A DNA stretch of 64,000 bases from the NCBI GenBank assembly GCA_043228905.1, contig JBHGNT010000009.1, positions 11,780,001-11,844,000 of the forward strand, read 5' to 3'. The notes under the pieces were generated by a model, which ran no database searches, was not told the DNA's origin, and saw only the letters and a list, made by a program, of their open reading frames with translations. A program made the translations under genes and the position numbers. Shown here piece by piece: positions 29,511 to 41,791 of this stretch (the first letter of the stretch is position 1; each line of letters opens with the position of its first letter). The DNA comes from Azolla caroliniana (Eukaryota; Polypodiophyta).

Positions 29511-32208
29511 CTATCCCCATTCTTAGACGACACATCTCATGGGTTGTAGGGTTTGTACTAGGACTTGGTTTACAAGGATATTGGCAATGAAATGTAGTGA
29601 CCATGTTCACGGCATTGGTAAGATTTGTGGTAGGTTCCCAAGTTCGATCATTGGGGGTATAGCCTAACCAATTGACCAAGTAATATAGCTTGTTGTGCAT
29701 GATTTTAGAATCTAGAATGGCAACAACCTCAAATTTGGGTCCGTCCAAGAACTCAACAGGTGATGAGGGCATCGTAAGATGGCTCAGAATTGAACTTGAA
29801 GTATAAGGTTCCAAAAGGGATACATGAAACACCAGATGAAGACGCATGTGCGGAGGGAGGCCAAGACAAAATGCAACATCATTTAACTTACCAGTGATCA
29901 TGGGCCAAAACGTTGGTAATCCAATTTAGTACAAGGCCGAGTGATCTTGATGTTGTGTTGGAGAAGCCATACACGATCCCCAACACAGAACTTTTTGGAG
30001 GAGTCTAGGTGATGACAATCCGAAAGTCTCTTGTGTGTAACTTGAGCATGCAAATTGTGGAGAATGGTAGCGTGAATTTCTTGTAGGCAACTAAGATGAT
30101 CCTCAACAACAGGGTTGGTAGGAACGTCTGGATGTGCATTCATCGTCCACCAAGTATGACAACCCGTATTTGCAAAAAATGGGGAATATCCTGTAGAAGA
30201 ATGGGCTGAGTTGTTGTAAGCGAATTCAGCCAAGTGCAAAAAATCAACCCAATCATCTTGTTGATAGTTAGTTGATGAAAAAACGAAGATATTGCTCCAA
30301 TGTCTGGTTGGTATGCTCAGTTTGGCCATTAGTCTCGGGATGATAGCTTGAAGAAAGATTAATTGAAATGCAAAGAAGTTTGAACATGTGCTTCCAAAAC
30401 TTTGAGATGAATTTTGGACCACGATCACTAATAATATCATCTGGCAGACCATGATGCGTAAATACCTCCTGCATAACGAGATCGACCACCTCTTGACTAG
30501 TAATAGACTTCGTACATGGCAAGAAATGTGCCATTTTGGTAAGTGGATCAACCACTGTGAGAATTGCATCGAAACCTTTTGAAATTGGGAGATCGGTAAT
30601 GAAATCTAAGGATATAGACTTCCAAGGATTTTCCGGAATAGGAAGTGGTTGTAGTAAGCCATAGGATCGGTGTCGAGGGCTCTTTGATCGACAACATGTA
30701 TCACAACTATGAACATACACCTCAACAAAATGATGAAGGCGAGGTCATCAATAGTATGGAGAAATTAATTCTAGAGTTTTGGAAACTCCAAAATGACCAG
30801 CCATTAGTGAGTCGTGGGAAAGTTGTAAAACTTGTTGTTTGGGACCATCTTGAACATACAATAGGTTTTGTTGAAACAGAAAATCACCATGCCAATAGAA
30901 TTGACGATAGTCATTACGAGGGTTCTTCGACTGTGAGCAAGAGGCACAATTCAGGACGATATGATCCAAAACATCCTTGGCTAATTCGTTAGTGGCCAAA
31001 TGATCTCGAATGGAATCAAGAAGAGTGGAATCTTCAAGAGTTGTTATGGCATTAACTACCATTAATCGAAGGCGATTAGGACCCAAAAGAATTTGTTTTT
31101 TGATGCTCGAATGCAGGTTCCCCTGGACAAAGTTCCATATAAGAGCGTCGAGAAAGAGCATATACTTTGCCTTGCTACATCCCAAGGTGATATATGATGA
31201 CAAAGTCAAAGTGAGTCAAAATTTGCGCCCACGAGGCTTGTCACCAACTCAAGACTCGAGCATTTTGGAAATAAGTCAGGTTCTTATGATCATTGTAAAC
31301 AATGAAACAAGGATCTATTGAGAAGAACCTTCTAGAAAATGTCACCATTATTGAGAAGAATCCACAATTGCAAGAAGTTCTTTGTCATGGATCTCGTAGT
31401 TGATCTCTGCAGCTTCAAACTTTCGGGAATGAAAGGTGATAGGGTGTAGCTGTCCATCATTTCCAGTCTGCGATAAGCCACTCCCTAGTGCAAAATCAGA
31501 TGCATCAGCTTCAAGGATGCAACGTTTTGTTGGGTCGACATGTGCTAAAATAGGTGCCGTTGTAAACGCTCATTTTAAGCTTTCGAATGCCTCGGCGACA
31601 TCTGAACTCCATATAAATGGTTGTTTTTTGTGTGTGAGTTGAGTGAATGGAAGCACGACCTTGGAATAATCTTTAATTAATTTCCGATAAAAATTTGCAA
31701 ACCCAAGAAAACATTGCACATCGTGCACTTAAAGGGGCTTCTACCACTCTAACATTGCTTGCACCTTCATGGGGTCCATGGCAATACCATATGATGATAC
31801 TACATACCCCAAAAATTCCACTTAATTTTGGCCGAAACTACACTTTTCTAATTTTGCATAGAGACCATATTCTCAGAGTTGTTGTAGTACTTGACGAACA
31901 TGTTCATCATGCTCCTCTTGGGTCTTCAAGTAGATTAAAATATCATCCAGGTAAACTATAGTGAAGATATTGAGAAAATCTTGAAAAATATCATTCGCCA
32001 TATGTTGGAAAACTGCAGGTGCATTCGTGAGACCGAATGGCATCACAATATACTCAAAATGTCCATAGTGAGAGTGAAAAGTAGTCTTCCATTCATCCCT
32101 CGGATGAATTTGAACTAGATAATATGCACCCTGAAGATCCAACTTCGTGAAATATTTTGCTCCACTAAGACGTTCCAAAAGATTCGGGATTAACGATAGA
32201 GCATATCT
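29511..32208 (-). pseudogene. TE9 reverse transcriptase to chromodomain
   Basis: [21 protein letters not shown] and YLDD in [11 protein letters not shown] (about 31940). RNase H (31860-31210) is heavily decayed. Integrase: CDTCCRSKSPRH, SLDFITDLPISKGFDAIL, DRGPKFISKFWKHMF. Chromodomain: FEVVAILDSKI and LYYLVNWLGYTPNDRTWEP (29800-29600). There are multiple frameshifts. The frame starts abruptly at 32208 beside TE10. Confidence 0.85.
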
Positions 32209-32538
32209 CCTCTATCGGTTTGTCTGCTCAACAGGCCCATCTATTGCAACTTTAGTGTTTCTTGACCCATCGGTTCCTCCGTGTCGGTGTCGACTTCCGT
32301 TGGGTTCTTGCCCGTTTGGCCTCTAGTTGATTCGGCTCCTTCGAATCAAACTCCTCTCGCGAATTGGTTGCCTCCAATTCGTTCCAGACCTTGTCCGAAT
32401 TGGTTGTCTCCAATTCTTCTTCAACCTTCAGGCCCTTCACCACGTCGGACCACGTCCGGGTCTTGGCCTTCTCCTTCCGGTCGGCTCTACCCCTTCTTGA
32501 CTCTACCGCCGTCACCATTTGTTCCGATTGAATGTGCT
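32209..32538 (-). other. TE10 3' non-coding segment
   Basis: It is similar to the TE7 region 20220-20480 and continues across TE11 with 41792-41900. It is truncated at 32209 before any LTR and has no recognisable function. Confidence 0.65.
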
Positions 32539-32998
32539 TGTTAGCCAGCCGGCAAGGAGCGGAGGACAATCTAGAATGTGAAAGAGCAAGAATTATCGGA
32601 GGCTGTTATTAGAATAATTAGTAATTAAGTATATTTTGAGAAGTGAACGGACGGACCGGAATCGGTATGCCGATCCGGATCCGGACCGGTTCATATCAGT
32701 GTGCCGGATGGCACCGTTTTGTATGCAGAGCCTGTGATCTATAAAAAGGCCCGGTTACATTGTAAATCGAGACGGATAATTAATAAAGCCCTATTGTCTT
32801 ATCCCTGTGTATTGATTACCGTTCTGTGCTACTTACTTTCTATCTTATGCGTGTATTAAGATTCATGATATGTTGCTTAAGTAGCCGATAAAGGTATGAT
32901 TAATCGTTAGTCTAAGTTACCTCGCCGTAACACCCTTTGGTGAAGTGTCTTCCATAGACACCCTGTGTTAGGCTATTGTCTGGTGCTTAGGAGTAACA
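32539..32998 (+). repeat. 5' LTR of TE11 (460 bp)
   Basis: It starts TGTTAGCCAGCCGGCAAGG and ends GAGTAACA. A TATA-like CTATAAAAAGG lies at 32741-32751. Confidence 0.9.
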
Positions 32999-33005
32999 TT
33001 GTTTT

Positions 33006-33020
33006 TGGCGACCACGATTC
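33006..33020 (+). promoter_or_regulatory. Primer binding site of TE11
   Basis: TGGCGACCACGATTC begins 7 nt after the LTR. TGGCG-type sites are usual for tRNA-primed plant gypsy elements. The matching tRNA is not identified. Confidence 0.65.
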
Positions 33021-33040
33021 TTGCATAAGCGTAGCGAACA

Positions 33041-34830
33041 ATGGCGGGAATGGATGACTAGACCAACGAACGGATCGAGCAAGGAGACTTGCTGAGCGGC
33101 TGCGGAAGCGAGAGGCCTTCCAGCAGGCGGCGGAAGAGATTTGTGCAGATCAATCATTTTCCAAAGTGGTCCGGTGAGTGGCTGAGGAGTCAGTCCGTTT
33201 GCAACAAGATTTCCACCCCGACGAAGGAAGCAACTTAAGTAGTCTTCGGGAAGCGGAATCCCTTCTACAGGCATTAGCTGCAGGAGAAGGCGATTCAAAA
33301 CTATTTTCGGCCTTTGAATCGGAGTCGGATGGCGAATATAGCGCTCATTCCAATTACCGTAGCAGTCACGAGACCCCAGACGGATCAGCGGACGAGGAAT
33401 CAGATACCTTACTAATACCAGAACTAGAAGTGACAGAGCTGGAAGCCACAGACCGGCCAAGGTTTGAGCAAACCCCGACACCTGAAGCAGCGGAGGAAAG
33501 ACCTCCCACCGAGGAAGAAAGACCTCCCACAGAGGAAGCAAGACCTCCCACAAAGGAAGCAAGACCTCCGATAGAGGAGGAGGAGAGACCTCCGATGGAG
33601 GAGGAGGAAAGACCTCTAACACCACCAACCCACGTTCCAACACCAGACGACGACATGCCGTTTCAATATCCCAAGTACCGGGATGATCCGGATGTAGAGG
33701 CCCACGTCTATGCATTTCAGTAGACCTAGGAAGCGAATCATGTGTCACAACGCTTAACTGCAGCTAAAGCAAAACGTTCAAAGATGACGGAGTTCGGCAT
33801 GACCCTGGAAGGGTCCCTTGCTAGATGGCGCCTGACGCAAGATCCCAACACCATCATGACATTTGAGGCATTGAAAACGAAATTATAACACTTTTTTCAC
33901 AAAGAGGTGGATCAACAGGAAATGGTCGGCCTATTTTATACCATCTGGCAGGAGCCCTTGGAGAACATTCAACAATTTGTAATCCGATTCCAGAGAATGC
34001 ACAACCAGCTTAGTCGGGCACCATCGGAGGAAGAGACTAAGGCGATATTCCTAGCAGCACTCTGGGAACCCCTACAAACGGTGTGCATAGTCATTGATTT
34101 CCGCACGAGTTCTGTCGACCAGGTCATAGATCGAGTCAAGGAAATGGAAAACTCCAGCTCGTGGCTGACGATGGGGGCACTCCAACGAACGTTACCAACC
34201 GATGAAGACCTCCGATTTTGACAAGCAATTCAATGTGCGACTTGCCTGAATGCCGGACAATCGGCGCTGGATTGCACCATGCGTTCTCAATGCCTGCTTT
34301 GCCATTCCAAAAACCACACAATGAATCGGCAAGCGCCACCGGTCCGGCAAATCGAACCATGGAGCAACCAAGAGGAGGAAGAAGAGCGTTGGCGGCGAGA
34401 GGAGTGTTACTGGCCGGCACAAGATGTCTGATACAGTGACCGAAGAGACGCTTATGACCGCGACCGGTATGATAAATATGATAGATATCGGGACTATATT
34501 GGAGAACGGAATGACGATACAACTGGGATCACTCCCCTAGTTACAACCCACGAAGGGAGGACTATGGCAAGTATGACAACCGGCCCAAACAGGATTACCG
34601 GAACAAAAAGAATTTCAACAAAAAATGGCATTTCAATAAAAAAGGGGATCACCAACGGGAGCCGGACAAGGGTACACCAAGCACCCAACTAGACCAAGGC
34701 CAAGCACTTACAACAGGACCTCAACCGAGTGCCGGAGCGATAGCAGAATCCAGCAACACCCGGAAGGCTTACTGCTACTATTGCCGACAAGAGGGACACT
34801 ACAGTCACCAATGTTCGGCGAAAAGCTACG
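33041..34830 (+). pseudogene. TE11 Gag with three zinc-knuckle motifs
   Basis: ATG 33041 is the likely start; a frameshift near 33058 moves into the frame used below. Residues include a Gln/Arg helix, an acidic region with a tandem Pro-Glu repeat (ERPPTEE units, 33493-33620), and a capsid-type segment (FYTIWQEPLENIQQFVIRF). Two adjacent degenerate knuckles follow (CATCLNAGQSALDC and CLLCHSKNHTMNR, 34234-34320) and then an intact CYYCRQEGHYSHQC (34773-34814). Stops include two CAG-to-TAG after 33720, CAA-to-TAA near 33886 and CGA-to-TGA near 34219. Confidence 0.8.
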
Positions 34831-35640
34831 AGAAGCGACCAACGGTAAACATGGTGGTAGAGGAAGTCGTGGACATACAACAAGTGACCATGAGGTCAAA
34901 AGGAAAAGAAACGGAGTGGGAAACCGAAGAAGCCATCTGGAAGCAAGCCACCGAATGGGTAAAGAAGGCAAATGAGCAGAATGTGGCAAAACTGGAACAA
35001 CAAAAAGAGAATCCAGAGGAGCCCACCGGCAATAGCCAAGCGGAAAACCCAACATGGCAAGCATTGCTAGAATGCCAAATCACGCTGCCATTAGGTCGGC
35101 TATTGTAGTTAGTACCTCGGTTTACGGAAGGACTGAAGACGGGAATGACTGCGGTCGACATGCCACTGGCTTCGGCGTTCTTTTCTAATCCGGAGGAAGG
35201 ACCGATGGTAGTGGACACGAGCAGTCCGGCTATCACAACCATCGTCAAGAGATGAGAGCTACCCGGAATGGTTGTTAACGGAGGATCCGGCCTGAACGTG
35301 ATTAGCCTCCAACTCAATGCACAAGGGGCATACCCACTGTTGTTGGGCCGACCATGGCTAAAAACAGCGCACATCAAGCAAAACTAGCGGAAAAACATAA
35401 TTACTTTCCGGCGCGGCAAAGCGAAAGTACGAGTACCTACACAACCACGTTCGAGTACCGGCAAGGAGCTAACACCGCTATATGAGGAATGTGTCAACAT
35501 ACTTGAAGGATTGGCTGATGAAGAGGTCGATCGGTACTTACAAGAGAATCCAAAAATTGTTCCTTTATTTGAAATTGATGTCGCCGAAGCAGTGGCACCA
35601 TATATAATGCAACCGGAGGATGCCGATGACGAATAGGATA
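34831..35640 (+). pseudogene. TE11 linker and aspartic protease
   Basis: A charged linker (34851-35105) is followed by protease-like sequence with VNGGSGLNVIS (about 35273), where the catalytic Asp is Asn, and LLLGRPWLKTAHI, the conserved C-terminal protease motif. Several stops are present. Confidence 0.7.
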
Positions 35641-37230
35641 AAAAAGCCATCAGAGACTTATGGCAAGCGTAGGAAGCTTTGGAGAAGGAATTGGCAGTAT
35701 CTCAATGCGTAAAAGCCTCTCGGCTGGAAGAGGTAAACTTAGGCACCGTCGAAGACACAAGACCGGTTCACATCGCCAAAGAAATTACTCCAGAAAGGAA
35801 GACGGCAATGATCACCTTATTAAAGGAGTTTCGAGACATATTCGGGTGGTCTTACGAGGACATGCGGGGGCTAGATCCTCAGTTGTATCAACGCCGGATA
35901 AATCTGAGTAAGGATGCCAAGCCGATGGCGCAACAGCGCTACTGGATGAACCCTAGCTATGTAGCAAAAGTAAAGGACGAAATCGACAAATTGTAATGGG
36001 CAGGGTTCATCCGACTGGTCAAGAAAGCGACATGGCTGAGTCCGATAGTTGTTGTACCGAAAAAGAACGGAAAAATCAGGGTATGTGTCGACTACCGGAA
36101 ATTGAATGCGGCAACGGTAAACGACGCCTTCCCACTCCCTTTTACGGATGGAGTCCTGGATGGTGTAGCTGGTCACGAACTTTATAGTTTCCTGGATGGA
36201 TTCAACGGCTACAATTAGATCCGGATGCACCCCGACGACCAGGAGAAAACCGCTTTTGTTACCGAATGGGGAGTATTTGTCCTCGTAGTCATGATGTTTG
36301 GACTTAAAACGGCGCCAACAACCTTTCAACGGATAATCATGGAGATTTTCAGAGAATTTATTCCAGCATTCATGTAGGTGTTCCTAGACGATTTCGCCGT
36401 GTATAGCCAGGAAGGGGAACACCTCCAACACCTCCGACTATGTCTTGAGAAATGTAGGGCTTACCGGTTAAGCCTTAACCTGGCAAAATGCGTGTTCGGA
36501 GTGTCAAGCGGTGCATTACTTGGCCACATCGTTAGCAAGGACGGTATTGCAGTAGACCCGGACAAGGTCAAAGCAATTTTGAAGGCACCAGCACCCACCA
36601 CGACAAAAGCATTGAGTCGGTTCCTAGGACAAATCCGGTGGCATAGCCGGATGCTCCGGTATCTGGCAGACTTGGCCACACGATTGCATGTTGCGGTGCA
36701 CCGGACGCTGTTTCAATGGACAGACACAGAAGAGAAGGCTTACCGGGCATTAAAAGTACTACTATCACAAGCATCGGTGGTGCGACCTCCGGATTGGTCT
36801 AAAGAATTCCACATATTCGTAGATGTGTTCGACATAGCAATTGGGAGCGCATTAATGCAGCTTACCGAACCAAAGTGGTACCGGCCCGTGTATTATGCCA
36901 GCTGAAAGCTGTCCCAGGCAGAACGTAATTACTCAATGATGGAAAGAGAAGCCTTGGGCATGATCTACAACGTCACCAAGTTCCGACACTACCTATTGGG
37001 GAGGAAATTTTCCTTTCATGTAGACCATTCGGCACTACTTTACTTGGTCTCAAAAGCATCACTCACGGGTAAGCTGGCCCGATGGACGTTATTATTACAG
37101 GAATTTGAGTTCGAGATATTTCACTGGCCAGGAATACAACATGCGGTTATGGATTATTTGAGCTGGTTAGACTCCGGTGACGGAGTCCCAACGAGTTTCC
37201 GGATGCAGAGTTGTTTAGGGTCATAGCAGA
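35641..37230 (+). pseudogene. TE11 reverse transcriptase and RNase H
   Basis: RT motifs: WLSPIVVVPKKNGKIRVCVDYR, MMFGLKTAPTTFQR, the catalytic FLDD in VFLDDFAVYS (36381) and LGHIVSKDGIAVDPDK. RNase H: FVDVFDIAIGSALMQ, MEREALGMIYNVTKFRHYL and the end motif HAVMDYLSWLDSG. In-frame TAGs at 35670, 36216 and 36376 and TAA near 35993 interrupt it. Confidence 0.88.
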
Positions 37231-38511
37231 AATGACAACAGATGGTACGGTTGCCAAGGAGGACAAGTGGCTCACTAACATGCACCAATTCCTGAGCACC
37301 GGATTACCTCCAGAGGAGATGAACAGAGATGAGCGGAAACGATTAGCAATACAAAGCTGGCACTTCTGCCTACTACAAGACACACACTATACCATAAAGG
37401 CGTGGATGGTATATGGCGGCATGCGGTGCACAACGATGAAAAAGACCAAATACTACGCGAAGCACACTGCGGCGTTGCCGCAGGGCATTATGTTGGGGAC
37501 CCTACGACAATGAAAATATGGCTGAGTGACCTATGGTGGCCGACAACATTAAAAGACATCGTCCGGTATGCTAAAGAATGCGATTTATGTCAGCGGATGG
37601 GCCAACCAATGGAGCAGGCAAGAATGCCTCACCAGCCGGTGCTGCCATTGGAACCATTTCAGAAATGGGGGCTGAACTTCGTCGGCCCATTTAAACCACC
37701 AACAATGAGAACCGGCAACCGATACGTGATTGTCGCTACGGACTACTGCACCATGTGGGTGGAGGCCGAAGCACTACGTGAAAACACTGCGGCATCCATG
37801 ACAAAGTTTTTATATGAATATATCTGGTGCCAGTATGGATGTCCGATTGAGCTAATTAGCGACCAAGGTGGGCATTTCCTAGGACAACTGATGGAGAGCT
37901 TGACGACATTCTATGCGGTGGTGCAAAAGAGAATCACTCCGTATTATCCGCAAGCCAACGAATTAGCCGAATCCACAAATAAGATGCTACAAAACATCAT
38001 GCGGAAAATCGTCAATGAGAACCGGACGGATTGGGATACAAAGCTGCACAGTGCACTTTGGGCCTACCGGACAATGTATAAGACAAGTATCCGGACAACG
38101 CCTTTCCGATTAGCATTCGGATTGGAAGTAGTAATGCCGATCGAATTCTAGGTTCGCAGTTTGCGGTTACAGGTTCGGGAACGCCTAAACGAGAAGGAGT
38201 CGGAAACAATCCGGTTAACAGCACTATGCGAACTACTGGAACACCGGATAGCCAGCCTGATGCACATGGAACTGGAGCAATGGAGAAGGAAAGCGTTCGT
38301 CGATCGACACCCGAAAGGTAACGAAAAAATGTTCGAGATCGGCAAGCCAGTACTTGTATTCCAGACCCGGATGGGTAAGATGTCGGGGAAGCTACGGTTT
38401 CGGTGGACCAGACCATATTGGATCACACGAGAGTTCAACGGTTCCTACCAGCTAGGGACACTCGCCGACCACAATCCGCAAAAGGGTCCGTTTGGGGCGG
38501 TTACGGATTAA
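37231..38511 (+). pseudogene. TE11 integrase
   Basis: Zinc-binding segment EAHCGVAAGHYVGDPTTMK and CDLCQRMGQPM, catalytic core LNFVGPFKPP, ISDQGGHF and ELAESTNKMLQ. The C-terminal part has PFRLAFGLEVVMP and FQTRMGKMSGKLRFRWTRPYWI. A frameshift around 37230-37400 and a TAG at 38149 are present. There is no chromodomain after it. Confidence 0.87.
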
Positions 38512-38989
38512 CAAGATCGAATTTAAAAGAAAAAGAAAAAAACGAAAAAGAAAAAGAAAGGAAATCGAATCAGATCAAATCAAACCCAAATCATGCGATG
38601 GCGAGGAGCGAACGACCACATGCAATGACAAGGAGTGAACATGAACTTTGAAAAGCCATGTAGTGGGCTATTTATAGTGCATTAAAACGTCGCCACGTGG
38701 CACTTCATTGCTATTATAGTACACGACATGTGCATGCGCAGGAATCGAGAAAGGCGCCAACATGCAGGAAGAAAACCTCCACCGCATGGAGGCCTTCTCA
38801 TTTCGCGAATAGAGAATTGCAAACGCACACATGCGATTAAGGATAATCAGACGCGAGCACCTAGACCCCACTAACACACCTACCTCACCAGCACCCACCG
38901 ACTGAGAAGGAGAAATGGATTGCATGGTGCTCTCTGAAGCAGCCAAGAAGTGATTGAAGCAACACAGATTGGAAGGATTCTTGAGGATC
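38512..38989 (+). promoter_or_regulatory. Spacer between TE11 integrase and the extra ORF, possible internal promoter
   Basis: 480 bp without coding potential. A TATA-like CTATTTATAG lies at 38669-38678 and a perfect palindromic G-box GCCACGTGGC at 38692-38701. The arrangement could drive a separate transcript for the downstream ORF. This is inference; no transcript evidence is available here. Confidence 0.35.
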
Positions 38990-41528
38990 ATGGAGGCACC
39001 ACCACACAGAGAGGCGGAAAAGGTTGTCAAAGACATCAACACAGAAGTAATCATAGAGGAGGCAATCCATGCCCTGACGGGCTTACCCGAAGGCGGCATC
39101 TTCACCATCGACAACCCTACCCCAGAGCAGCTCACGAAATACTTCGGTGACTACTCTCTGGCCAGCAAGGCATATCACACACAGGGTAGCGAGGATGGCT
39201 TATTCCGAGAGATTGCTCGTGTAATCCACGAGTTTGGCCATGTGTACCCTCGACCCCCGACAATGCCTAGGAACAGAGCTGGTTTAATTATAGCCACATA
39301 TGAGGGTATACAGGTGGACTGGTTGGTGCTGATCGCCGACGGACTGTGCGCGGCCATCGACTTGGTAAGAGGGAAGGATGGTAGGAAAATATGGACGAAG
39401 ATGGCGCAATAGCTCACACTGTTAGCACCACCAGTGGAGCCCATCACGGTGAAGAAGCGGGGGAGAACAACCGAAGGAACCCCCAAAACGGCTTCAAAAC
39501 GGCATCAACTATTGGCTGCTAAGGGAACCAAAGGGAAGGAGGCCGACACTGAAAAAACGGCGAAAGAGCGGCCGAACCAGGCGGAGACACAGGAGGAAAC
39601 ACTGGCACGGCGAATAAAGATTACATTGCGCTGACCAGGTCAATAGGAGCTAGGGCCCTTGGCAATGAAAATCAATCTTGGGACTCAGGAGGAGGAAACG
39701 GCGGAGCAGCCGAACGAGCACCTCCAGTGGCGCCAGAAGAAGCGCACTGCAGACCATGTCGGGGAGCAATCAGGTCCAAAGAAGGATAGGACGCCGATAC
39801 CCCGCACTGAGGGCCTAGAGCCAAGGGTGGAATCGGAACCGGTTCGAACAGAACCGGTCATAGAATTCCCTACGCAGTAGGCTACGCCAACGGGTTAGGA
39901 CATAACAAGACTCGTGATTCAGGAGCCGGTGATTCAGTTGTCTACACCACGGGCACACTAGGACCAACCAGAGCCGGAACGACCAACTGAGGCACAACCA
40001 GAGCCGAAACTGCCAAGTGGTAACAAACCGGAGCCAAACACTGACAATTGTACATAATAATATGACCCCGGTGATGGAAACAATCCTGGATACAATTACA
40101 GCGCAAGCACAAGAGCTTGCCGTTCTCAAAGAGGACCTGGCCGCACAGGAAACATTACGGGCGAGGGAAAGAGAATTAAAAATGGCGGCAAAGGAGGAAC
40201 AACAGAAAACTACCGACAACCTCCACCGAGCAGAAGAGAGCCTACGGAAGGGACACCAAGCCTATGACCAGCTTAAGGAAGAGAAAGAAAAATTGTTGCA
40301 AGAGAAGGATAAACTCCGAAGGATGGCAGAAACAGAGATAGAGAGGCTCAAAGAAGAGCTTCGGCAACAAAAGGATAGGGAAGACCGAGCTCGCTGCCAA
40401 ATCAATTAGAAGCTCAAGCAGAAGAAAGATGATTTTGACCACCTACACCGAGATTATAAACATGTCGAGACGGAATACAAGAAGCTCATCACCGACAACG
40501 ACCAACAACAGGAGAAGATGTTCGAGCTCCGGAACGAAGTGTAACGGGCGAAGACAGCACTAGCGAAAGAACGGGCTGAGAAGCCAAAAATATAAATTGA
40601 AGCAGCGCAGGAACGCCTGGAACTCCAGATGCAACATCATGCGGAAACAGAACGCGCCACCATGGTCTTACAAAGAGTGCAGACAACCTATTAGAATCAA
40701 CTGGTGCGCTACAAGGACTAGGAGGTGGTAACTGCAAACCTGATCAAACAGTTGAAAGATGAACGACAGGCCACAAAAGACAAATCAAAGATGGGGCTGG
40801 AGCGGATCCGGTGCATTGTACAAGCATGAAAGAATCGAATGAAGCACTTGATTGAAGACAACTCAGTATTATGGTGGTCGAAATGGGCGAAGCATGCTGC
40901 CGAGGTACAATTGCTGAGGGCAGACGCAAAAAACCGGCAAAGGGAAGGAGATAAGTTCTATAAGCTAGAAAAGGAAGAATTTGTTGCCGTGAAAGATGAA
41001 TTGGTAGTTCACTTCGTAGCGTTGGCTGATGAACAGATAGCAGTGGTCCGGCAACTAGTGGTACAACTAGATGATGATCGGCTGGATAACCAAATCCGGT
41101 TTGAAAGTTACGAAAAGGAGAGGCTACGGCAAGAGGCGACGAAGAGCGCGGGAACAATCAATCTTAGTGATAAAGAGCCATCGTTGGAGCAAAGGACGGA
41201 CAGAGTTAAGGCTGGCACAAGCCAATCGGATTTACCTCGGGAGGAGCAGCTAAGGGAGGCATATCCGCAACAACCGCCGACACTGAGAGCCGGACAACAG
41301 CTATCGGAGGAGCACCGCCCAGAGGAGCCGGAGGCGGCGCAGCAGCAGGAGCAACAACAACAGCCAATGGAGCAGCAGCCGGAGCAACGACCACAGCCAA
41401 CGGAGCAGCAACCGGGGCAACGACTACAGCCAACGGAGCAGCAACAGCAGCAACAGTCCGATCAGCTTTCCGAAGAACCCTTAGAGCCCCTCGATCAGAG
41501 CATTCTGGATATTTTGGATGAGGATTGA
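38990..41528 (+). pseudogene. TE11 extra 3' ORF: globular N-domain, long coiled coil, Gln-rich tail
   Basis: ATG 38990 (MEAPPHREAEKVVKD) opens a frame with a 140-residue folded-looking domain (LTGLPEGGIFTIDNPTPEQ, FREIARVIHEFGHVYP, GIQVDWLVLIADGL), a basic linker to about 39890, then after a frameshift (39890-40017) a heptad-rich Glu/Lys/Gln region (40080-41130) and a Gln/Pro/Glu tail (41330-41470). I recognise no known domain. It occupies the place of env-like ORFs in some plant gypsy elements, but I see no signal peptide or membrane segment. At least eight stops interrupt it, nearly all one C-to-T step from CAG, CAA or CGA. It could be a structural or accessory protein. Confidence 0.65.
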
Positions 41529-41581
41529 AGGCCTGAGAGTGGGATTCGACGTACAAGGTACTGTCCCACGGGCGTGCCATG

Positions 41582-41791
41582 TGTTAGCCAGCCGGCAAGG
41601 AGTGGAGGACAGTCCAGAATGTGAAAGGGCAGGAATTATCGGAAGCTGTTATTAGAATAATTAATAGTTAAGTATACTTTGATAAGTGAACGGACGGACT
41701 AGAATCGGTATGCCTCGTCCTAACACCCTTTCGTGAAGTGTCTTCCGTAGACACCCTGTGTTAGGCTATTGTTCGACCCTTAGGAGTAACA
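41582..41791 (+). repeat. 3' LTR of TE11 with internal deletion (210 bp)
   Basis: It has the same ends as 32539-32998, but about 250 bp between GAATCGGTATGCC and the CGTAACACCC/CTAACACCC block are gone, including the TATA region. Confidence 0.88.

Larger units (their letters stand above)
32539..41791 (+). mobile_element. TE11: Ty3/gypsy retrotransposon with an extra 3' ORF
   Basis: LTRs 32539-32998 and 41582-41791 are flanked by GTGCT (32534-32538) and GTGCC (41792-41796), a target duplication with one mismatch. Internal order: primer site, gag, protease, RT, RNase H, integrase, then a 480-bp spacer and a further 2.5-kb ORF. The length is 9253 bp. There is no chromodomain. There are more than 20 premature stops, nearly all explained by C-to-T changes of CAG, CAA or CGA. 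The layout recalls plant Tat/Athila-type elements, but I cannot assign a lineage. Confidence 0.9.

Noticed and set aside
33366-33748. Minus-strand Ser/Gly-rich frames opposite TE11 gag
   Set aside because: They are created by the Pro-Glu repeat on the coding strand. The plus strand carries the gag motifs.
38990-41528. Host gene captured by TE11
   Set aside because: I recognise no host domain and see no intron remnant, and decay matches that of the adjacent pol. It is kept as an element ORF of unknown function, though capture cannot be fully excluded.
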